DNA of 64,000 nt from Anticarsia gemmatalis (GCF_050436995.1 NC_134766.1:3410001-3474000); one strand, 5' to 3'; positions 22,301-35,400 are shown, numbered from the stretch's first letter. Notes: generated by a model from the letters alone, not told the origin. Numbers and translations are program-made.

Positions 22301-25191
22301 GCAAAATTTGGTTTGTTGGGTCGACAACTAATTAAAACTTCGATGTAAATAAATATAAGGTTGAATTTTTGGACGGTAATCTATAGTCGGACAACATAGT
22401 AGAGAGCCTTGAAAAACGATCTACGAGTATAGTCTGACAACTTAGCAGAGCCTTGGCATACACAGTTTATCTCTATTATAAACTAGAATTCTGTGTGTTT
22501 CTAAAATGACGCATCTATATCGAACCGTCATATGCATATGTATAGAAGTCACTGATGTTCCTTATTGTGAATTTAGTGTACCTCGGATAGCCGCGAACCG
22601 TGCTAACAAGGCTCTCCACTAAGCGTAAGCAGTGGGTTCTACAACACTTTAGATACAATGATATTCTTCTCATAAAAAGCTCCTCTTTAAAAACTCAGAA
22701 AATAAAAATGTCCCTGTCTGGAAAGCCAGTATTCTACCACCCAAGTTATTCCATAAAAATATTCCGTTTTACGATGACAACGCATATCTTAAAAGAACAG
22801 ATATCTAGTTTTTATCCAACGCCGACGGCAGCAAACTGCCTAACTAACCTACCATTTGATAGTCCTTTGAGAAAAGATAAGGTTTTATACTAAAAAAAGG
22901 GTAAAAAAGTATTATTTACTTGCAAGAGTCTCTGAAAAGTTCGCACTCGGTGTGGTTGTTAAAATGTGGGCACTGGGGACAGACTTGGTAATCTACAAAC
23001 ACAAAACCTTGTTAGCTCCTCAACTATAAAATTATTCTAGTAAATAAAGCTATATACTACCTTATTCCTATAAAAATAAGGTTGTTTTTTGTGTGGAGTG
23101 TTTGAAAAGAAACTCCTTTGAACTTATGTTGTCTTGGTAATAGGTATTGTTTTATGCAAAATTTTATCTTCAGACTTGAATTTTGTAAGGAAATATGGGT
23201 ATGGTTTATTTATATATTCATATAGATACAGAGTAAACACATTTTCTGGGCTTTTTAGTTTGAAATGGATAATTTGCTGTAGGATTTTTTGTAGGTTAGA
23301 AGCAGAATAAACTGTTTAATAATTCAGTACCTAACCTTCGTATATTCTTAGTCATAAAAATGTAAATGCTAATTACTGTTATAACACGTATTGGCCTTTA
23401 TTTTACAAAACCCATTGTCTGAGTTATTTTACATATATTTTTTTGCATTTTATCGTTAATAGTCAACGTAGTGTAAAATTAGTTCAGAATTGTCCAAAAG
23501 ATCTTTAAAGGCCTTGAACATATCTTAACGACTGGTATTTTCATAGACATCAACCGGGACCGGGGTTTTACGTGCCCTCCGAAGCATGGAGACGCGGTGT
23601 CCAAATACCACTATGCGGTCTCCCATCTATAGAACGATCACGCCAAGGGTTGCTTAACCCACCGAATAAACAATTTTCCCTTTGAATTTTAACGGTGAAC
23701 GTTAACAATGAAACCCTTTACCTACCCTACAGTCCAAAACACAAAATATAAAATAATTAATACTATTTTCATCAAAATCTTGCGGTATATTTTCTTGTAC
23801 GTGTCTATTTCGTATATTTTTCTTCTTAACTACAAAGATCTTGCGTGGCCGCCATCTTGTTTCACAAGTACACCTGTGTGTATGTGCGAAGGTACGGTTT
23901 CTAACTTTAAACATATCTGGTGGATATCTGTCGCACCAACAGAGGGCCTTAGAGTTTTGAACTATTTGAGGCTCTGTATACAAAAGTTTATTATGAAAAA
24001 ATAATAAGTAAAGATGATTGTCTCTGTTGTAAGCAGTAGTGCATATGACTGCTGATCATGAGGTCTCGGGTTCGAGTCCCAGCTAAGGTGCCTACTATAC
24101 CGAAGCATTTTATAATTTTATTTAAATTACGATATTTCTCAATACTAGCCCTGGGCTTGAAAACGTGCCGGCAAAAGGCAATAGGCTCCCTATTACATGG
24201 GACTAACATTATAAATTGTGAAACGTGGGTGTACTTTATACACCTCTGCCTAACACCTTCGGGTGAAATATCGCGCCTGTCATTCACGGGTGATTTTAAT
24301 ATTCATATACCTACCTATATTACAAATCGAGAACTACACTTTTAAAAAATAGGTAACAGTATTCAGTCTTAATTTTATCTTCACTTACCAATCCGTGATC
24401 TACAAATAGGCCTGACAGTTCTCCTGGAGACGAACCTAACAATGCCTTGCTCCGGCGTGGTCTGCTCGCACTTCTCGTAGTCGATGTCGGCCTCATTGTT
24501 GCGCACTAGAGACAGAATTTCCGTCTCTCGCCAGTACTCGCTCGTGTCCATCTCCTTGTCTATCAGCATTATGAAGGGAAGGTACTGGAAGGGGGACCCG
24601 AGGAATTAGGTATTATTTACTACCTGATTTACGTGGTAGATATTGTTCGTGTATTAAATTTCATCAAATTTAAATTCATTTAAGTATATAATTTTATTTT
24701 GTTGCAGTCAGAACTCTTAACCAATCAAAATTACTATTGACTAGTACAACACAATTCAGTCAAAATGTTTTTATTGTATAGATAGATCAAAAATAAGCAC
24801 CTACAAAATCGAAATGAAGGCTAAAGAAATTGGGTTTTGGGCAAAACGACATGGGTGGGTTAGGTTAGAAGGCTGAGGTTATTTTTTTAAACCACCCAGA
24901 AGAAGGAGCCTTTCTTTCAGCTATGTTGGAGTCGACTTCCAGTCTCACCGGATGTAGTGGGTTATCAGTAGATCAGTACACATGGAGCGACTGATCTATT
25001 TGTGAAGGAATAATATTATGTACTTTAGCTAGATCAATAAATACACAAGGTACCTTCAAATTATCAGTAGTTTTATTCGATTTATCAGCAGTTTTCGCAT
25101 CCAAAGAAAGCACAGGAACAACGCTCGCGGCTCTAACATGATCTAAACTAAACAATATGAACAAAATATCAACCAACTTTATATAATTCAT
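16322..25191 (-). CDS. Secreted cysteine-rich protein, two IGFBP-N-like modules plus thyroglobulin type-1 domain
   Basis: Minus-strand exons, 5' to 3': 25191-25054, 24584-24389, 22992-22920, 22243-22116, 21554-21483, 21112-21029, 20660-20615, 19622-19456, 18795-18728, 18134-17999, 17709-17600, 17316-17223, 16952-16812, 16404-16322. They sum to 1536 bp (511 residues plus TGA). It starts with a likely signal peptide (hydrophobic LVDILFILFSL, residues 6-16). I count 36 cysteines. Residues about 250-350 hold 12 cysteines including EQCNCCGRC and GLVCRQGRC, the spacing of an IGFBP N-terminal module; residues about 95-235 hold a diverged relative with QCRCCDEC. An RRKR site follows module two. Residues about 370-438 carry six cysteines with APQC...PVQC...CYC...NC, matching a thyroglobulin type-1 fold (CYC in place of CWC). 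The C-terminal tail is acidic. Function unknown; extracellular binding or protease inhibition are options. The weakest splice sites are the GTTGAT donor at 17,998 and the acceptor at 19,622 (an alternative lies at 19,613). Confidence 0.8.
18833..18952. repeat. MITE with a terminal hairpin, in an intron
   Basis: Holds ACATGACATAGTTCGCAAAT answered by ATTTGCTAACTATGTCATGT, a near-perfect hairpin, next to GTGACAATGTGTAAGTGCG. Inverted relative of 16,092-16,205. Confidence 0.6.
19050..19399. mobile_element. PIF/Harbinger-type MITE
   Basis: A 350-bp element with inverted ends GGCGCTGTCTCCACGGGCG, extended by AGAGAATCGCG, flanked by TAA on both sides (19,047-19,049 and 19,400-19,402). A 3-bp TWA duplication with such ends is typical of PIF/Harbinger. 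It is CpG-rich, with internal ATCGTCG and GCGGCGATATTATCGCCG words, and has no transposase. It lies 54 bp downstream of exon 8 of the cysteine-rich gene, in the following intron. Confidence 0.85.
20732..20931 (-). mobile_element. Helitron-like repeat, second subfamily
   Basis: Begins on the plus strand with CTAGCTGACCCGGCGAACGC and holds ATTTCATGAGAATCGGTC. The end resembles the main Helitron family, the body does not. Confidence 0.6.
21835..21905 (+). repeat. SINE fragment (CCCACTGCTGGG family)
   Basis: Contains AACGTCCCACTGCTGGGCCA, CGAGGGAAGGGTTAGGCC. Confidence 0.6.
22380..22630. repeat. MITE (ACTTAGTAGAGAGCC family)
   Basis: Left ATAGTAGAGAGCCTTG, a second internal copy ACTTAGCAGAGCCTTGG, and an inverted right end AAGGCTCTCCACTAAG. 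Intronic. Confidence 0.5.
23540..23672 (-). repeat. 5S rRNA-derived SINE, minus strand
   Basis: On the minus strand: GGGTTAAGCAAC, GCGTGATC, GATGGGAGACCGC, then the CGTCTCCATGC and GGAGGGCACGT body shared with the copies at 2.8 and 62.9 kb. Intronic. Confidence 0.7.
24010..24290 (+). repeat. tRNA-derived SINE
   Basis: The head has AGGTCTCGGGTTCGAGTCCC (B box); the body has GGCTTGAAAACGTG and CACCTCTGCCTAACACCTTC. Intronic. Same family as 5697-5846. Confidence 0.65.
24850..24975 (+). repeat. SINE fragment (GTCGACTTCCAGTCTCACCG family)
   Basis: Contains CTATGTTGGAGTCGACTTCC and AGTCTCACCGGATG, shared with the longer copy at 34,350-34,635. Confidence 0.5.
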
Positions 25192-26071
25192 TATGATAAT
25201 TTACGATTTTTTTCTATTGTCTAAATAAACTATTGATTTGCTTTGACACATTTGACAATTACTCTAGAAATATAAAGTTATTGACAGCCAGAATTATTTA
25301 TACTTACTTAAAGAGTTAAGTCACTGTAACAAATTAATCTATGGTAAGGTATTTCCCATAATCCTATTATAAGTAGTTCTAGAAGTAGTGGTAGGAGTTC
25401 TTCTTCACGATTGCTATTAGGTATCTAACGATAAGACATACTTACACTCGAGTACCTACTTCTTGGCCTTAAATAATAAATACGACTTTCTACATTTTAA
25501 GAGAAATAGCTCAGTAAACTCGCTGAAACTAAAAGTTGACAAAACATGTGATACCAACTAATTTATTTAGTAAACCACATATCACACATCTTGTACCATA
25601 TTTTCTGCACATTAATATAATTTGAACTAACTCTATAATTAAACCTAGTATTACCATTCCAAGTTATACACCTATACCTTTTTAAAACAATTTAAATACG
25701 ATTCCTGAACGAGTAGACCTATTAAAATTAAGATCGATATCACGTGTGTATTTCAATGGAGTTCTGTAGTAAGTATACGCAAAAAGTGCTGCTGCAGACG
25801 GTATACTAAGCTACTACTAAGTTTAATTTGCTGAAAAAAGACTTCGTTGCAAGACAACATCTACTAGGAATGTTATTAGTTAAAAATAAAACAACATGAT
25901 CACATACAATCGTTTATTCGTCATGTAAAATACGAAATACAAAAGTGTCTAAACCAACCGAATGTCATACCATGACGATACTGACACGACTCTCAACTGC
26001 ACGTACAATTTAAATACAAACAAACAAATACAAAGGGTTATAGCGGATAACATCATTAGAACAATAGCCAT

Positions 26072-26277
26072 CTTTATACACACACACTCTATCGCGCATG
26101 AAACAACAATCGCGCGTGAAAGAGCGCGCGTATAAAGGATGTACAAGGGGAAAGGAAAGACCACGCGCCGCGGTCATCAGTCAAGCCCGCGAACAAAATC
26201 CCGAGCGAAGAGCGCGGTGCTTTCCCGCGCGTAATCCTGTCGCTCCTAAGAATGCGCGATAGAGTGTGTGTGTAAAG
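26072..26277. repeat. Inverted-repeat element, GC-rich centre
   Basis: CACACACACTCTATCGCGCAT on the left (26,080s) is answered by ATGCGCGATAGAGTGTGTGTG on the right. The centre has several CGCGCG words. About 206 bp, non-coding. No clear target duplication seen. Confidence 0.6.
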
Positions 26278-26385
26278 TTGTTGTTCTAAGTATTTACTAA
26301 AAACAACTAAGTAATTTTATAACCTTCATGGTATGGTTTGTCGTCAGAAGTTTCTTAGGAAGTGTAAAGGAGCACTAATGACCAA

Positions 26386-26495
26386 TTTCTGATGCACATT
26401 TAAAGGTATTTTATCTATTCTAATTGTAATGTTTATATGAGCTTAAACGCTATTGAATATATAAACTACCGCTAAATGTACCTCAGAAACCGGGG
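26386..26495. mobile_element. Foldback MITE (ACATTTAGCGG family), diverged
   Basis: The right end AACTACCGCTAAATGTACC with CAGAAACCGGGGGT matches 4724-4840; the left arm is diverged. Confidence 0.55.
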
Positions 26496-27237
26496 GTAAG
26501 AGAGGATATTTGGAAACTGGCCCTGTTATAAATCATATTTTTAAAATTACACATAGTTTTTTGTGTCTCCAGATACGTCAAATGTGATAGTTATGTCTCT
26601 ATAATTTGCCATAAGAGTAAAAGAGACAGAATGACGAAATTGACGAATGCGCAAACACAAATAACCAAGTTTCATGAGAATTTCTTTGCTAATTGTACGT
26701 ACAGCACTCCACATTTTTTATTACAACCATTATCGAACAGCCGGGATCCGGCACAGCGAATAGTTTCGCGAGGTAATATCTCTGTCTCTTTTCTTTTAGA
26801 TCCAAATGAGCGTGACAGATATATCCTCGTATACGGTACCCGGCTCATAGCTAAGTTTAAGTCTATAATATCAAACACATTTAATTTGGTTCATTATATT
26901 TGATTACAAATATAAGGACACTTGGTTTCTGTTATAATCAAAATCCGAATTGTCATCAAAATGTTTAATATAAACTTGGATTTTGAAAAACCCGTTTTAA
27001 GGCCGTATTAGTTTATTAATACAATGGTGTTTTATACTAGGAAATTGTTTGAATATTCTGAATTATTTTTAATATTGCAGACATTACCGTAAAAGGTTAC
27101 ATAGGTATAAGCGTAACTACGCAATTTCATAACTTCTATTGTAAATGAGGCGAGGGTATAGACATACACTGACACTTTAATTTTCTACTAGAAAATAGGT
27201 TCAAAGAGTGACTGGTCAGTCGGAATTAAAGTGCTAT

Positions 27238-27519
27238 AATCCTACAACTTAGTAGAGAGCCTCGTATACAAGCTTCGCGGCTGTTAAGGTATACATAGAT
27301 AAGAATTTAGAACATTAGCAGCCCGCAGGCTTATGCTGCTGACAATGACCTGTTTGGGTGCTCCCACACAGCAGTTATATAACGTTAGAAACTGACTTAT
27401 AACATTTGTTTAAGTGTGGGAGCATTTTGATACAGCTATTTTATTTGTGAAATACCCGGACTGTTAATTACAATCTATATATATCTTGCATGCCAAGGCT
27501 CTTTACTAAGTAGTTAAAC
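27238..27519. mobile_element. MITE (ACTTAGTAGAGAGCC family)
   Basis: Left end ACAACTTAGTAGAGAGCCTC, inverted right end CAAGGCTCTTTACTAAGTAG. The inner inverted pair GGTGCTCCCACAC / GTGTGGGAGCA adds a second hairpin. Non-coding. Confidence 0.6.
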
Positions 27520-28904
27520 TATATCAGCCGAATACGTCAACGACCGAAAATGTTTAATTTGACTCAAAATTATTTCTATCGCTACGTCACAAGTTAATGT
27601 AGATGTAGCAATGACACCATGCGACATAAGACCATGTCCAGAAGGGGCAAATTCGTTGCGAATCGATTCGTGCGAACTCGTTCGCGTGTTACCGAGCTAC
27701 TATGCGCCCATACATCAGGTCCAAAAGCTTCGCGCCAGTTCAAAATACACGCAAAGCTCACGTTTTTTGTAGACGGAACGTTCGCGCAAAATGCGTGGAA
27801 GAATCGCGGGGATATCATCTCTTCTGGACAAGGTAATAAGTCTTACTTAAAGTAGAGTATCGTTTACTCAGCCATTTACCTCGCAAAGACTATTTCGACG
27901 AAAGGGTACAAAACTGTTGAATGTTACCCTTCCGTATAGGGTAAACAAAGTATAGTGATGACCCCAAGGGTCACAGGAACATATTTGAGCTTGTATCATT
28001 GAGCAATTATAAATACGTTTATAATTATTATCTTTATTTAATTCCTCATCATTTATATCTATGGCAGTGTTAATTTGGTCTACTTAGTGTTACTATCCTA
28101 TTAGAATCGGAATATAATTTATTTTATTAAAACTATAATTTTGCAGACACTCGTTTAATTTTAAAAACTTATCTAATTTATTGCTAGTAATACTCAATAT
28201 TGTCTTTGGACGGACTAAAATATTTATGAATAAAAAAACTTCAAATTAATTTAAACAAATGATGACTAGAAACAGTAACACAGTTCAATTGAAAACATAA
28301 AATAAAAAAATACAGTCGAATTGAGAACCTACTTCTTTCGAAGTCGGTTAAAAACTAAATTATTTTATTTTGCTGCTTCGTAGGAAAAAAGTTTTTTATT
28401 AAAACACTTACATAAAAAATTGTCTTTTCGCTATTTGTACTATTAAAAAATATAAAGCCCCATTTAAGCCCCCCTAATAAGCCCCATATCGGCTAAATTA
28501 TATTTACTAAAGCTTACATTTCCAGTCGTAATATTTAATTTCTTCTGCAAACTAAGTTAGGGGCCAGTTTCACAGCTAATGATTAGGTGTCAGTTAATCT
28601 ATATGCTAGCTATCTGAAACTTACCCAGAAATGGTCAAACAAGTCTCAAAAAGCAAATTAAACTAATAGTATAGGCCGAAAAAAGTAACAAAATTATTGA
28701 AGTATAACAGCTAAGAGCTATAGGATGCGTATTTTTTAATAAATAACAAGCGAAAAGACAATCACACAACACAAAATATCATACAACAAAACAGGATACA
28801 TCACAAAAAGGACCTATCCTTACCATAATAGAAAAAAATATACAATTAAAAAATATTGCCGCTCGGAAAAATTGCATTAATCTTGCAACACACATATTCA
28901 GTTG

Positions 28905-29035
28905 GCCTTCAATATATATCGAACAACAAAACCGACTCGACTCACTTGTTCGGCTTATGCCGATCGGGTTCATCTACACATATTTAGTTTTACCGTCCGG
29001 TTAGGCCGATTAATGCCGAACCGAATATATGTCTA
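28905..29035. repeat. Repeat with ACCGTCCGG...GCCGAACCGAAT word
   Basis: TTTTACCGTCCGGTTAGGCC followed by GATTAATGCCGAACCGAAT and TGTCTAGCA is shared with 61,765-61,856, and GTTCGGCTTATGCCG supplies a partly complementary left side. Confidence 0.5.
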
Positions 29036-29457
29036 GCATCTTATAATTATCTAGACTACACACAAAAACCTCAACACCGAAAACAATTTGTATTAACTAA
29101 ATGATTGCGGAAAAATCTAAAACACGATAAAGTGTTTATAACGGCCGCACTCAGAAAATCCAACGAGATAATACTTTACAAGTTTAGTAACAAGATGTAT
29201 GGATGTGAATGAAGTAAAAAAAGTTTGTATGAATCGTAGCAAGTGGCGTTCTTAGGTCTATAGCCTACTTCTATGAAAAATTATATTATATATGTATGTA
29301 AACCACGTGAAAATTACGCGTTACGACATGAAATAATACCTAACATGAGTGTCCATTCTGAGTGAGGACCATTCTAAATTTCGTAGTTAAAAATCGAGCG
29401 GCAATACCTATTAATTGCGAACAATTTAAAGAGATTCGCAAACCTTACCTTAACTAT

Positions 29458-32400
29458 TCATCGTATGCTAGTTCTCAGATCCATTAGCGCGCTCGCTGTG
29501 ATAACCCCGTGTCTTTGCTTGCCGACAATCGTGCTGTAGTCAGCATCTCCACCTATAGTCACAGTTGAGAACGAAGTGGAATTCCTTCTATGCTGCAAAG
29601 ATGTTTTCTTACCACCACTCATGAAGCCATTTTCCGAAGGACTGGATCTTGTAACTGGTTGGAAATAGTCGCCATGACAGTTTGACTCCAACCAGTCGTG
29701 TCTTTCAAAGACTTTTGTAGCCCTCAAAGGTTTGGCTATAGTTTGGTCTGAACGGAATTCCTTCGGTCGTTCCGGTTTAGTCAACTTCGGCCGGGTCTTT
29801 TGGTCGGCAGAAAGGTTTTTGTTTTTGGTGAATGCCTTGTGGTGTTCCGTCTCGTGGAAACTCTTGCTGCTTTTGCTTGTGGTGGTCGGTAGAGGGTGGG
29901 TTTTGTTGCTGACGATCAAAGACATTTAATAAAGTATACAGATGTGATTAAACTGTGGAAGTGGCTGTCCGTGTGTCGTTTAGGGATATACATAAATCTA
30001 TTTGGACTAAATTGCAAAGCTTTATACGATGGTATAAAATTATTACAAATACTGTAGTAATTACTATTATTTTTTGCCAGGGTATTGAAAAACATGAAAA
30101 CAAAATATTCAGCCAAGCGAATCCGCGAAAATTGTGTTTAATATTTAAGATATTTTCTGGCTGTTTATACGAAATTTTTTACGATTACAAAATTGTGGTA
30201 AAATTTGGTTTTAAGACATTTATGGGCAAGGATCTGGTCGAAAAGAGGGATTTTAAGTCCACCACGCTGGTTAAACGTGGGCTAGATTAGATAAAAATTT
30301 AAATTTGTACCTATGACTAGTATGGTTTTTCTTGGCCGGCACGGGATAGGCCTGCGAGCCCTTCGCCATGATGCTGTACAGCTTGTTCCTGTAGTCGTCC
30401 ACAGACATCTGCTTGTCATCTCTCAGTGGCAGCAGCACGTCCGACGGGAGGGTCGGCTCGTCGCGTTCGCGGTGGAACCTGGTGTAATATAACATAGGAT
30501 AAGTTAGATTTCATATTTTTATTTTATTTTCTTATGATTTTTTGACACATTGACTATGATAAAATTAATATAAATATAAGCAAATACAAGTTTAAAAGTC
30601 GTTATGTTCACAACACGGATACTCATATTGGAATCAAACAAACAGTAATCCATACTAATATTATAAATGCGAAAGTAACTCTGTCTGTTTGTTACTCAAT
30701 CACACCTAATCTACTGAACCAATATGTAAATTGTGGTCAGTATGAAATTTGGTACGGAGATATTTTGATACCCGAGAAAGGACGTAGGCTACTTTTTACC
30801 CCGGGAAAATGGCGCATTCCCATGGGAAAAAGCTAGTTTTAAATAAAACTTAATACAAAACAAATGTAACTCTCTACGCTAATAGATTGGGTATTTCACT
30901 CACTTGCCAACATATTCATGGTCGAGAGCTCTCTCGGCACTGAGTCGCTTAGCCGGGTTAAACACCAGCAGCCTCTGCACCAAGTCCGCAGCATCCCGCG
31001 GCGCACACGACAGCAGCGATGTGAGAGATGCGCCGCCGTTGTTGTTTGATGCTTGTTCTCGTATCAAAGAGGAGCCGTAACCGCTGCATACTATTTGTAT
31101 ATCTGGAAATTGTAATATTCGATTATAGAAACTATATCACAAAATCACGCGCGTTATACTCTTAGTTGTAGGCAGAGGTTCATAAAAGACCCGTGTTAAA
31201 AAATCTGATAAGTTATTTGATACTTACCCAGAGGTACTGAAACTTAATAACAAATAAAAAATAATTTAACCCATTAATGTCCCACTGCTGGGAAACGATC
31301 TCCTCTCGGAATGAGGGACGATTAGGCCTTTAGTCCGCCACGCTGGCCAACTGCGGGTTGGGGACTTTGCTTACCCTCAAGAACTGATATAAATAACTAT
31401 CAGGCATCGCGAGGTTGCATCACGATGTTTTCCTTCACCATTGGAACAAGCGATAATTATTTCTAATACACACATAACTTCGAAAAGTGATTGGTGTGTT
31501 ACCTCGGGTGCGGACCTGCGACCACTTGCGTAGGAGGTACCAACTTATAACTTATTGCATATATTTGTTTACCTTCAGAAGATGGTCTAGGTAATGCCGA
31601 CATGATCCTCTCCACTTGGTTGACGGTGGAAGTGCCCGGGAACAGCGGCTGACCTGTCAGCATCTCGCCCAGGATGCAGCCCAGAGACCACATGTCTATG
31701 CCCTTTGTATAGCTGTAAATAAAATTTAAATTACATCTTAAATTTTGAACTAAGCATACATTTCATCATAATACCCAAAGATTGACAGAATTGTACGAAA
31801 TATATACGTTTCGCCATTAACATTGTTAGTAATAGGGAGCGAGCCTATAGCATTTCACCGGGCACGTTACCAAATTACAGGCTTTACTATTGACAAAAAT
31901 CTAATGTTAAATAAGAAAAAGAACAATAAGACTTTGTCCGACCTAGGAATTAAAAAACGCTATTGTACCTCAACGTTACGCCGCTAAATGTATCTCAGAA
32001 ACCGGGCATTCAAAATTCCCTTACTTCATTCACATGCATTTTGTCATTAATATAGTATAAGTCACTCACTTCTTACTAGCGATGAGTATTTCGGGAGCTC
32101 GGTACCAGCGCGTGGCGACGTAGTCAGTGAGGCACGGGTCGGCGCCCTCCTCCCCGCCGGAGTACAGGCTGGACACCGACCGAGCCAGCCCGAAGTCTGC
32201 TAGTTTTACCCTGCGAACGTAATAATGTCATTTTTAAACCCATTACTGTCAGACTGCTTTACATACATATAAGTTGAGGTGGTCCAGTGCATCGAGAGGT
32301 TCGATTCCCACACGGAACAAATAAGTATTTGTGCAAACCACAAATTATTGTTGCGGTTCTGGTTGTACTTTCTGTCCGTTATTTGTAAAGTCCCCGCGAC

Positions 32401-35400
32401 ACAAGAGCAATTCGTAGCGCGGGTCTTAAAAAAAGAAAATGTCCTCCTGGCCGATATTAGGCTAAGGCGGCCAGTTTTATTAAAATCAGCGAACGGTGCA
32501 CGACTTTGTTTATAGTGTCCAAGTGTGTGCACAATACACAGGTAACAGGAACCTACACTCTTTTTTCTTTCACTCTTATAACCTGGTGGGACGGCTAAAC
32601 CGACTCGACCAGTGAGAGATCAGGCGCAGGCTTTACGTGCCCTCTGAGGTGCAGAGGTCTACAACATTCTAACTCTGGGCAATCATTTTCGGATATTTTT
32701 TTATCAGGCACTTAGTATTCGAACAACGGCAAATGTATTTATGTACGGGTCTGAGAATCAAAAGACCACATTGAAACTGGCTGCAAAACAGTCTACAAAA
32801 TATAGTAAATTATATTTTAAACTAGCTGACCCGCGCAACTTCGCTTGCGTCACCTAAGAGAATTGGTCAAAATTTTCCGTCTTTGTAACATTTTTCGTTG
32901 CTACTCCGCTCCTAATGAACGTAGCGTGATGTTATATAGCCTATAGCCTTCCTCGATAAATGGGCTATCTAACACTGAAATATTTTTTCAAATCGGAACA
33001 GTAGTTCCTGAGATTAGCGCGCTCAAACTAACAAACAAACTCTTCAGCTTTATAATATTAGTATAGATATAGATGAAATACAAAGCAACCCTAGCGCTTT
33101 CTAGTAACAAATATAATCAATTTGCCTTTAACATAAATTATAATCTAGTGCTCAGCCTTTATAGTTTGAATAGGTCTCCAGTCTATTGTTAAGACCTTGA
33201 AGGTATGAAAATTTATACCATCCATTATTATAATGGTATCAAGCACTACTTAGAACCAATATTATTATTTCTATAGTTTATTAACAATTAATTGAGCAAA
33301 TGTACTTCAAGCTAAAGTACTTTCAATATTGAATGGTTATTTTGAAATCGACTTGCGAAGTGGTTAAGGTTGTTATATGAGTACCACTGAGTGAAAGGGT
33401 CGCAGGTTTGATTTCCATAACGAATTATTATCTGTGAAATGGCATAAGCTGTGAGTCTCTTGCTAGCTTTTGACATAAAACGCTCTACGGATTCAATATT
33501 TGTAATGGCAATTTTATTGATTAAGTACACATTCCATGCCAGATGGTGTATGCATGCATATGTATATGCATTAATTGTTGATACAACTTATAACGGCTGT
33601 TCCATAAGTAGGTACATCGTACAACAGTCTATACCTAGCATATAATTAATTAATTCGTTAATTTGCAAAGTACAGAAATTAAGTAAGTACCTATGCCTTG
33701 AAGGAAAAAGTTACGAGCTGTTCCATACGAAAGTAGGTACCTAAAAATAAACAATTTAAATTTGGTGATTTCCTGCTTATTATAACAGGTAAAAGGTACA
33801 AGAAAGGATAACCGTTTTTACCATTATTTACAATTAAAACCCATCAATAACCTATTTTCACTAATTTCTATAGAAATTAGTATATAATATAAATAATTTA
33901 CTTTAAAGTGTAAAATCAAGTGTAAAATTTACTTTAAAATAGTTCCTATAGCTAAAGCTAGGGGCGCTGATCAGATTGTAATTATTAAATTTTTATTCAA
34001 ATCGTAAGTGGTTAACTAAAGGGAAATATAAAACAGGGTAGGATAATGACAAAAAGAGTTGCATGCGATCCCGACCTACCCGAACCAGTGCTGCACTTCA
34101 AGATAAATATCATTGGACAACTCACACGCCCGTTTGATTTAAAAAGAAAATTAACTGATAAGCCTACTTATATACTTCTGAGTACATACTTATATAGATA
34201 CACCAACTACGAGGTTCAGAACAGATACTCGTGTTCAACACACAAATATCTGTCCCAGGTAGGATTCGAACCCACCACACGCGGCGCTACGGTTATTGCG
34301 GCGATGTGACCACGTTAATCTATATCAGCAATACTATATCAGCCTAGCCTTAAGCCTTCTTCCAACTATGTTGTAGTCGGCTTCCAGTCTCACCGGATGC
34401 AACTGGATTCATGCAGCGACTGCCTATCGGACCTCCACAAGCCAGTTACCTAGATTATACCACGATACCCTTCGGTAAGACTGGTTGCCAGATTTTCAAG
34501 CTTATAATAACTGTTAACGACTGTCAAAGATCTTTAAAAATGACAGCCGGGATCCAGAAATTAACGTTCCTTCAGAAACACGGACACTATAACGACAAAG
34601 AAAGAACGATGTCGGCGACGTGTTAACTTCGAAACAGTACCGCCGTCATAAGTCGCCTACAACTGTGTTTATAAGTATAATTAGTAAGATAAAAGCCTAG
34701 CTTACCTGCAAGCACTATCAATAAGCACATTACTAGGCTTCTGGTCTCTATGTATCACATTCCCCGAGTGTATGTACTTGGTGGCCTTCAGCATCTGATA
34801 CATGATGTACCTCTTGTGGATGTCTTTGAGGATGTTGCCGCGCTTGATCACGTTGTGCAGGTCTGTCTCCATGTACTCGAAGCCTAGGTAGATGTCGCGG
34901 TTGTTGAGAGCCCTGGAATTTACAGCATACATACAAACATACAAATAGCCCTGTTATGTATACTATACCCAAAGGTGTTGATAGAGGTATATGAAACACT
35001 CACAATTTTCAAATTAAATTAAATTTTTGCCATTAACAATGTTAGTCCCATTTAATATGGAGCGAGCCAATTGCCATACAGGTACCAGGCTAGTGACCAA
35101 ACTCTGGGCTACTGTTGAGAAGTATTCTAATATAAATTAGAAAAGACCACAACTCCTTTGATCAAACCTAGGACCTCATATTGACCACCTGGTTAGATTA
35201 TTGAACGCACCACAGAGGCAGTCAATGTATAGCTTAAATTGGCTAAAACAATTTTGTAAGACACTTTAAGGGACACACACAAAACAAGGCCTGTCAAAAT
35301 TATAGCAACCAATAATAAATTGTACAAAATATCCAGACAGATAATGAAAGAACAAGCTTTAAAGTAATCTATACTAATATTATAAAGCTGAAGAGTTTGT

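Larger units (their letters stand above)
25192..29457. other. Intergenic DNA between the cysteine-rich gene and MAPK15
   Basis: No coding exon recognised. It should include the promoter of the cysteine-rich gene (just above 25,191) and the 3' flank of MAPK15 (below 29,458). Repeats at 26.07-26.28, 26.39-26.50, 27.24-27.52 and 28.9-29.0 kb are listed. The open frames around 27,594-27,855 overlap on both strands in a CpG-rich patch bounded by GTCCAGAAG / CTTCTGGAC and are not convincing genes. Confidence 0.6.

Noticed and set aside
24010..24090. tRNA gene at the GGTTCGAGTCCC box
   Set aside because: A B box is present, but the sequence does not form a full cloverleaf and continues into a SINE body shared with other copies.
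24436..24584. Early donor GTTCGT for exon 2 of the cysteine-rich gene
   Set aside because: It leaves a phase that hits a stop in the next exon; the strong GTAAGT at 24,388 restores the frame.
27594..27855. Antisense pair of frames near 27.7 kb
   Set aside because: CpG-rich patch bounded by short inverted words (GTCCAGAAG / CTTCTGGAC); looks like a decayed MITE, but the ends are too short to call.
29732..29929. Plus-strand frame over the last MAPK15 exon
   Set aside because: Antisense shadow of the MAPK15 tail, which is phase-continuous with the kinase exons.
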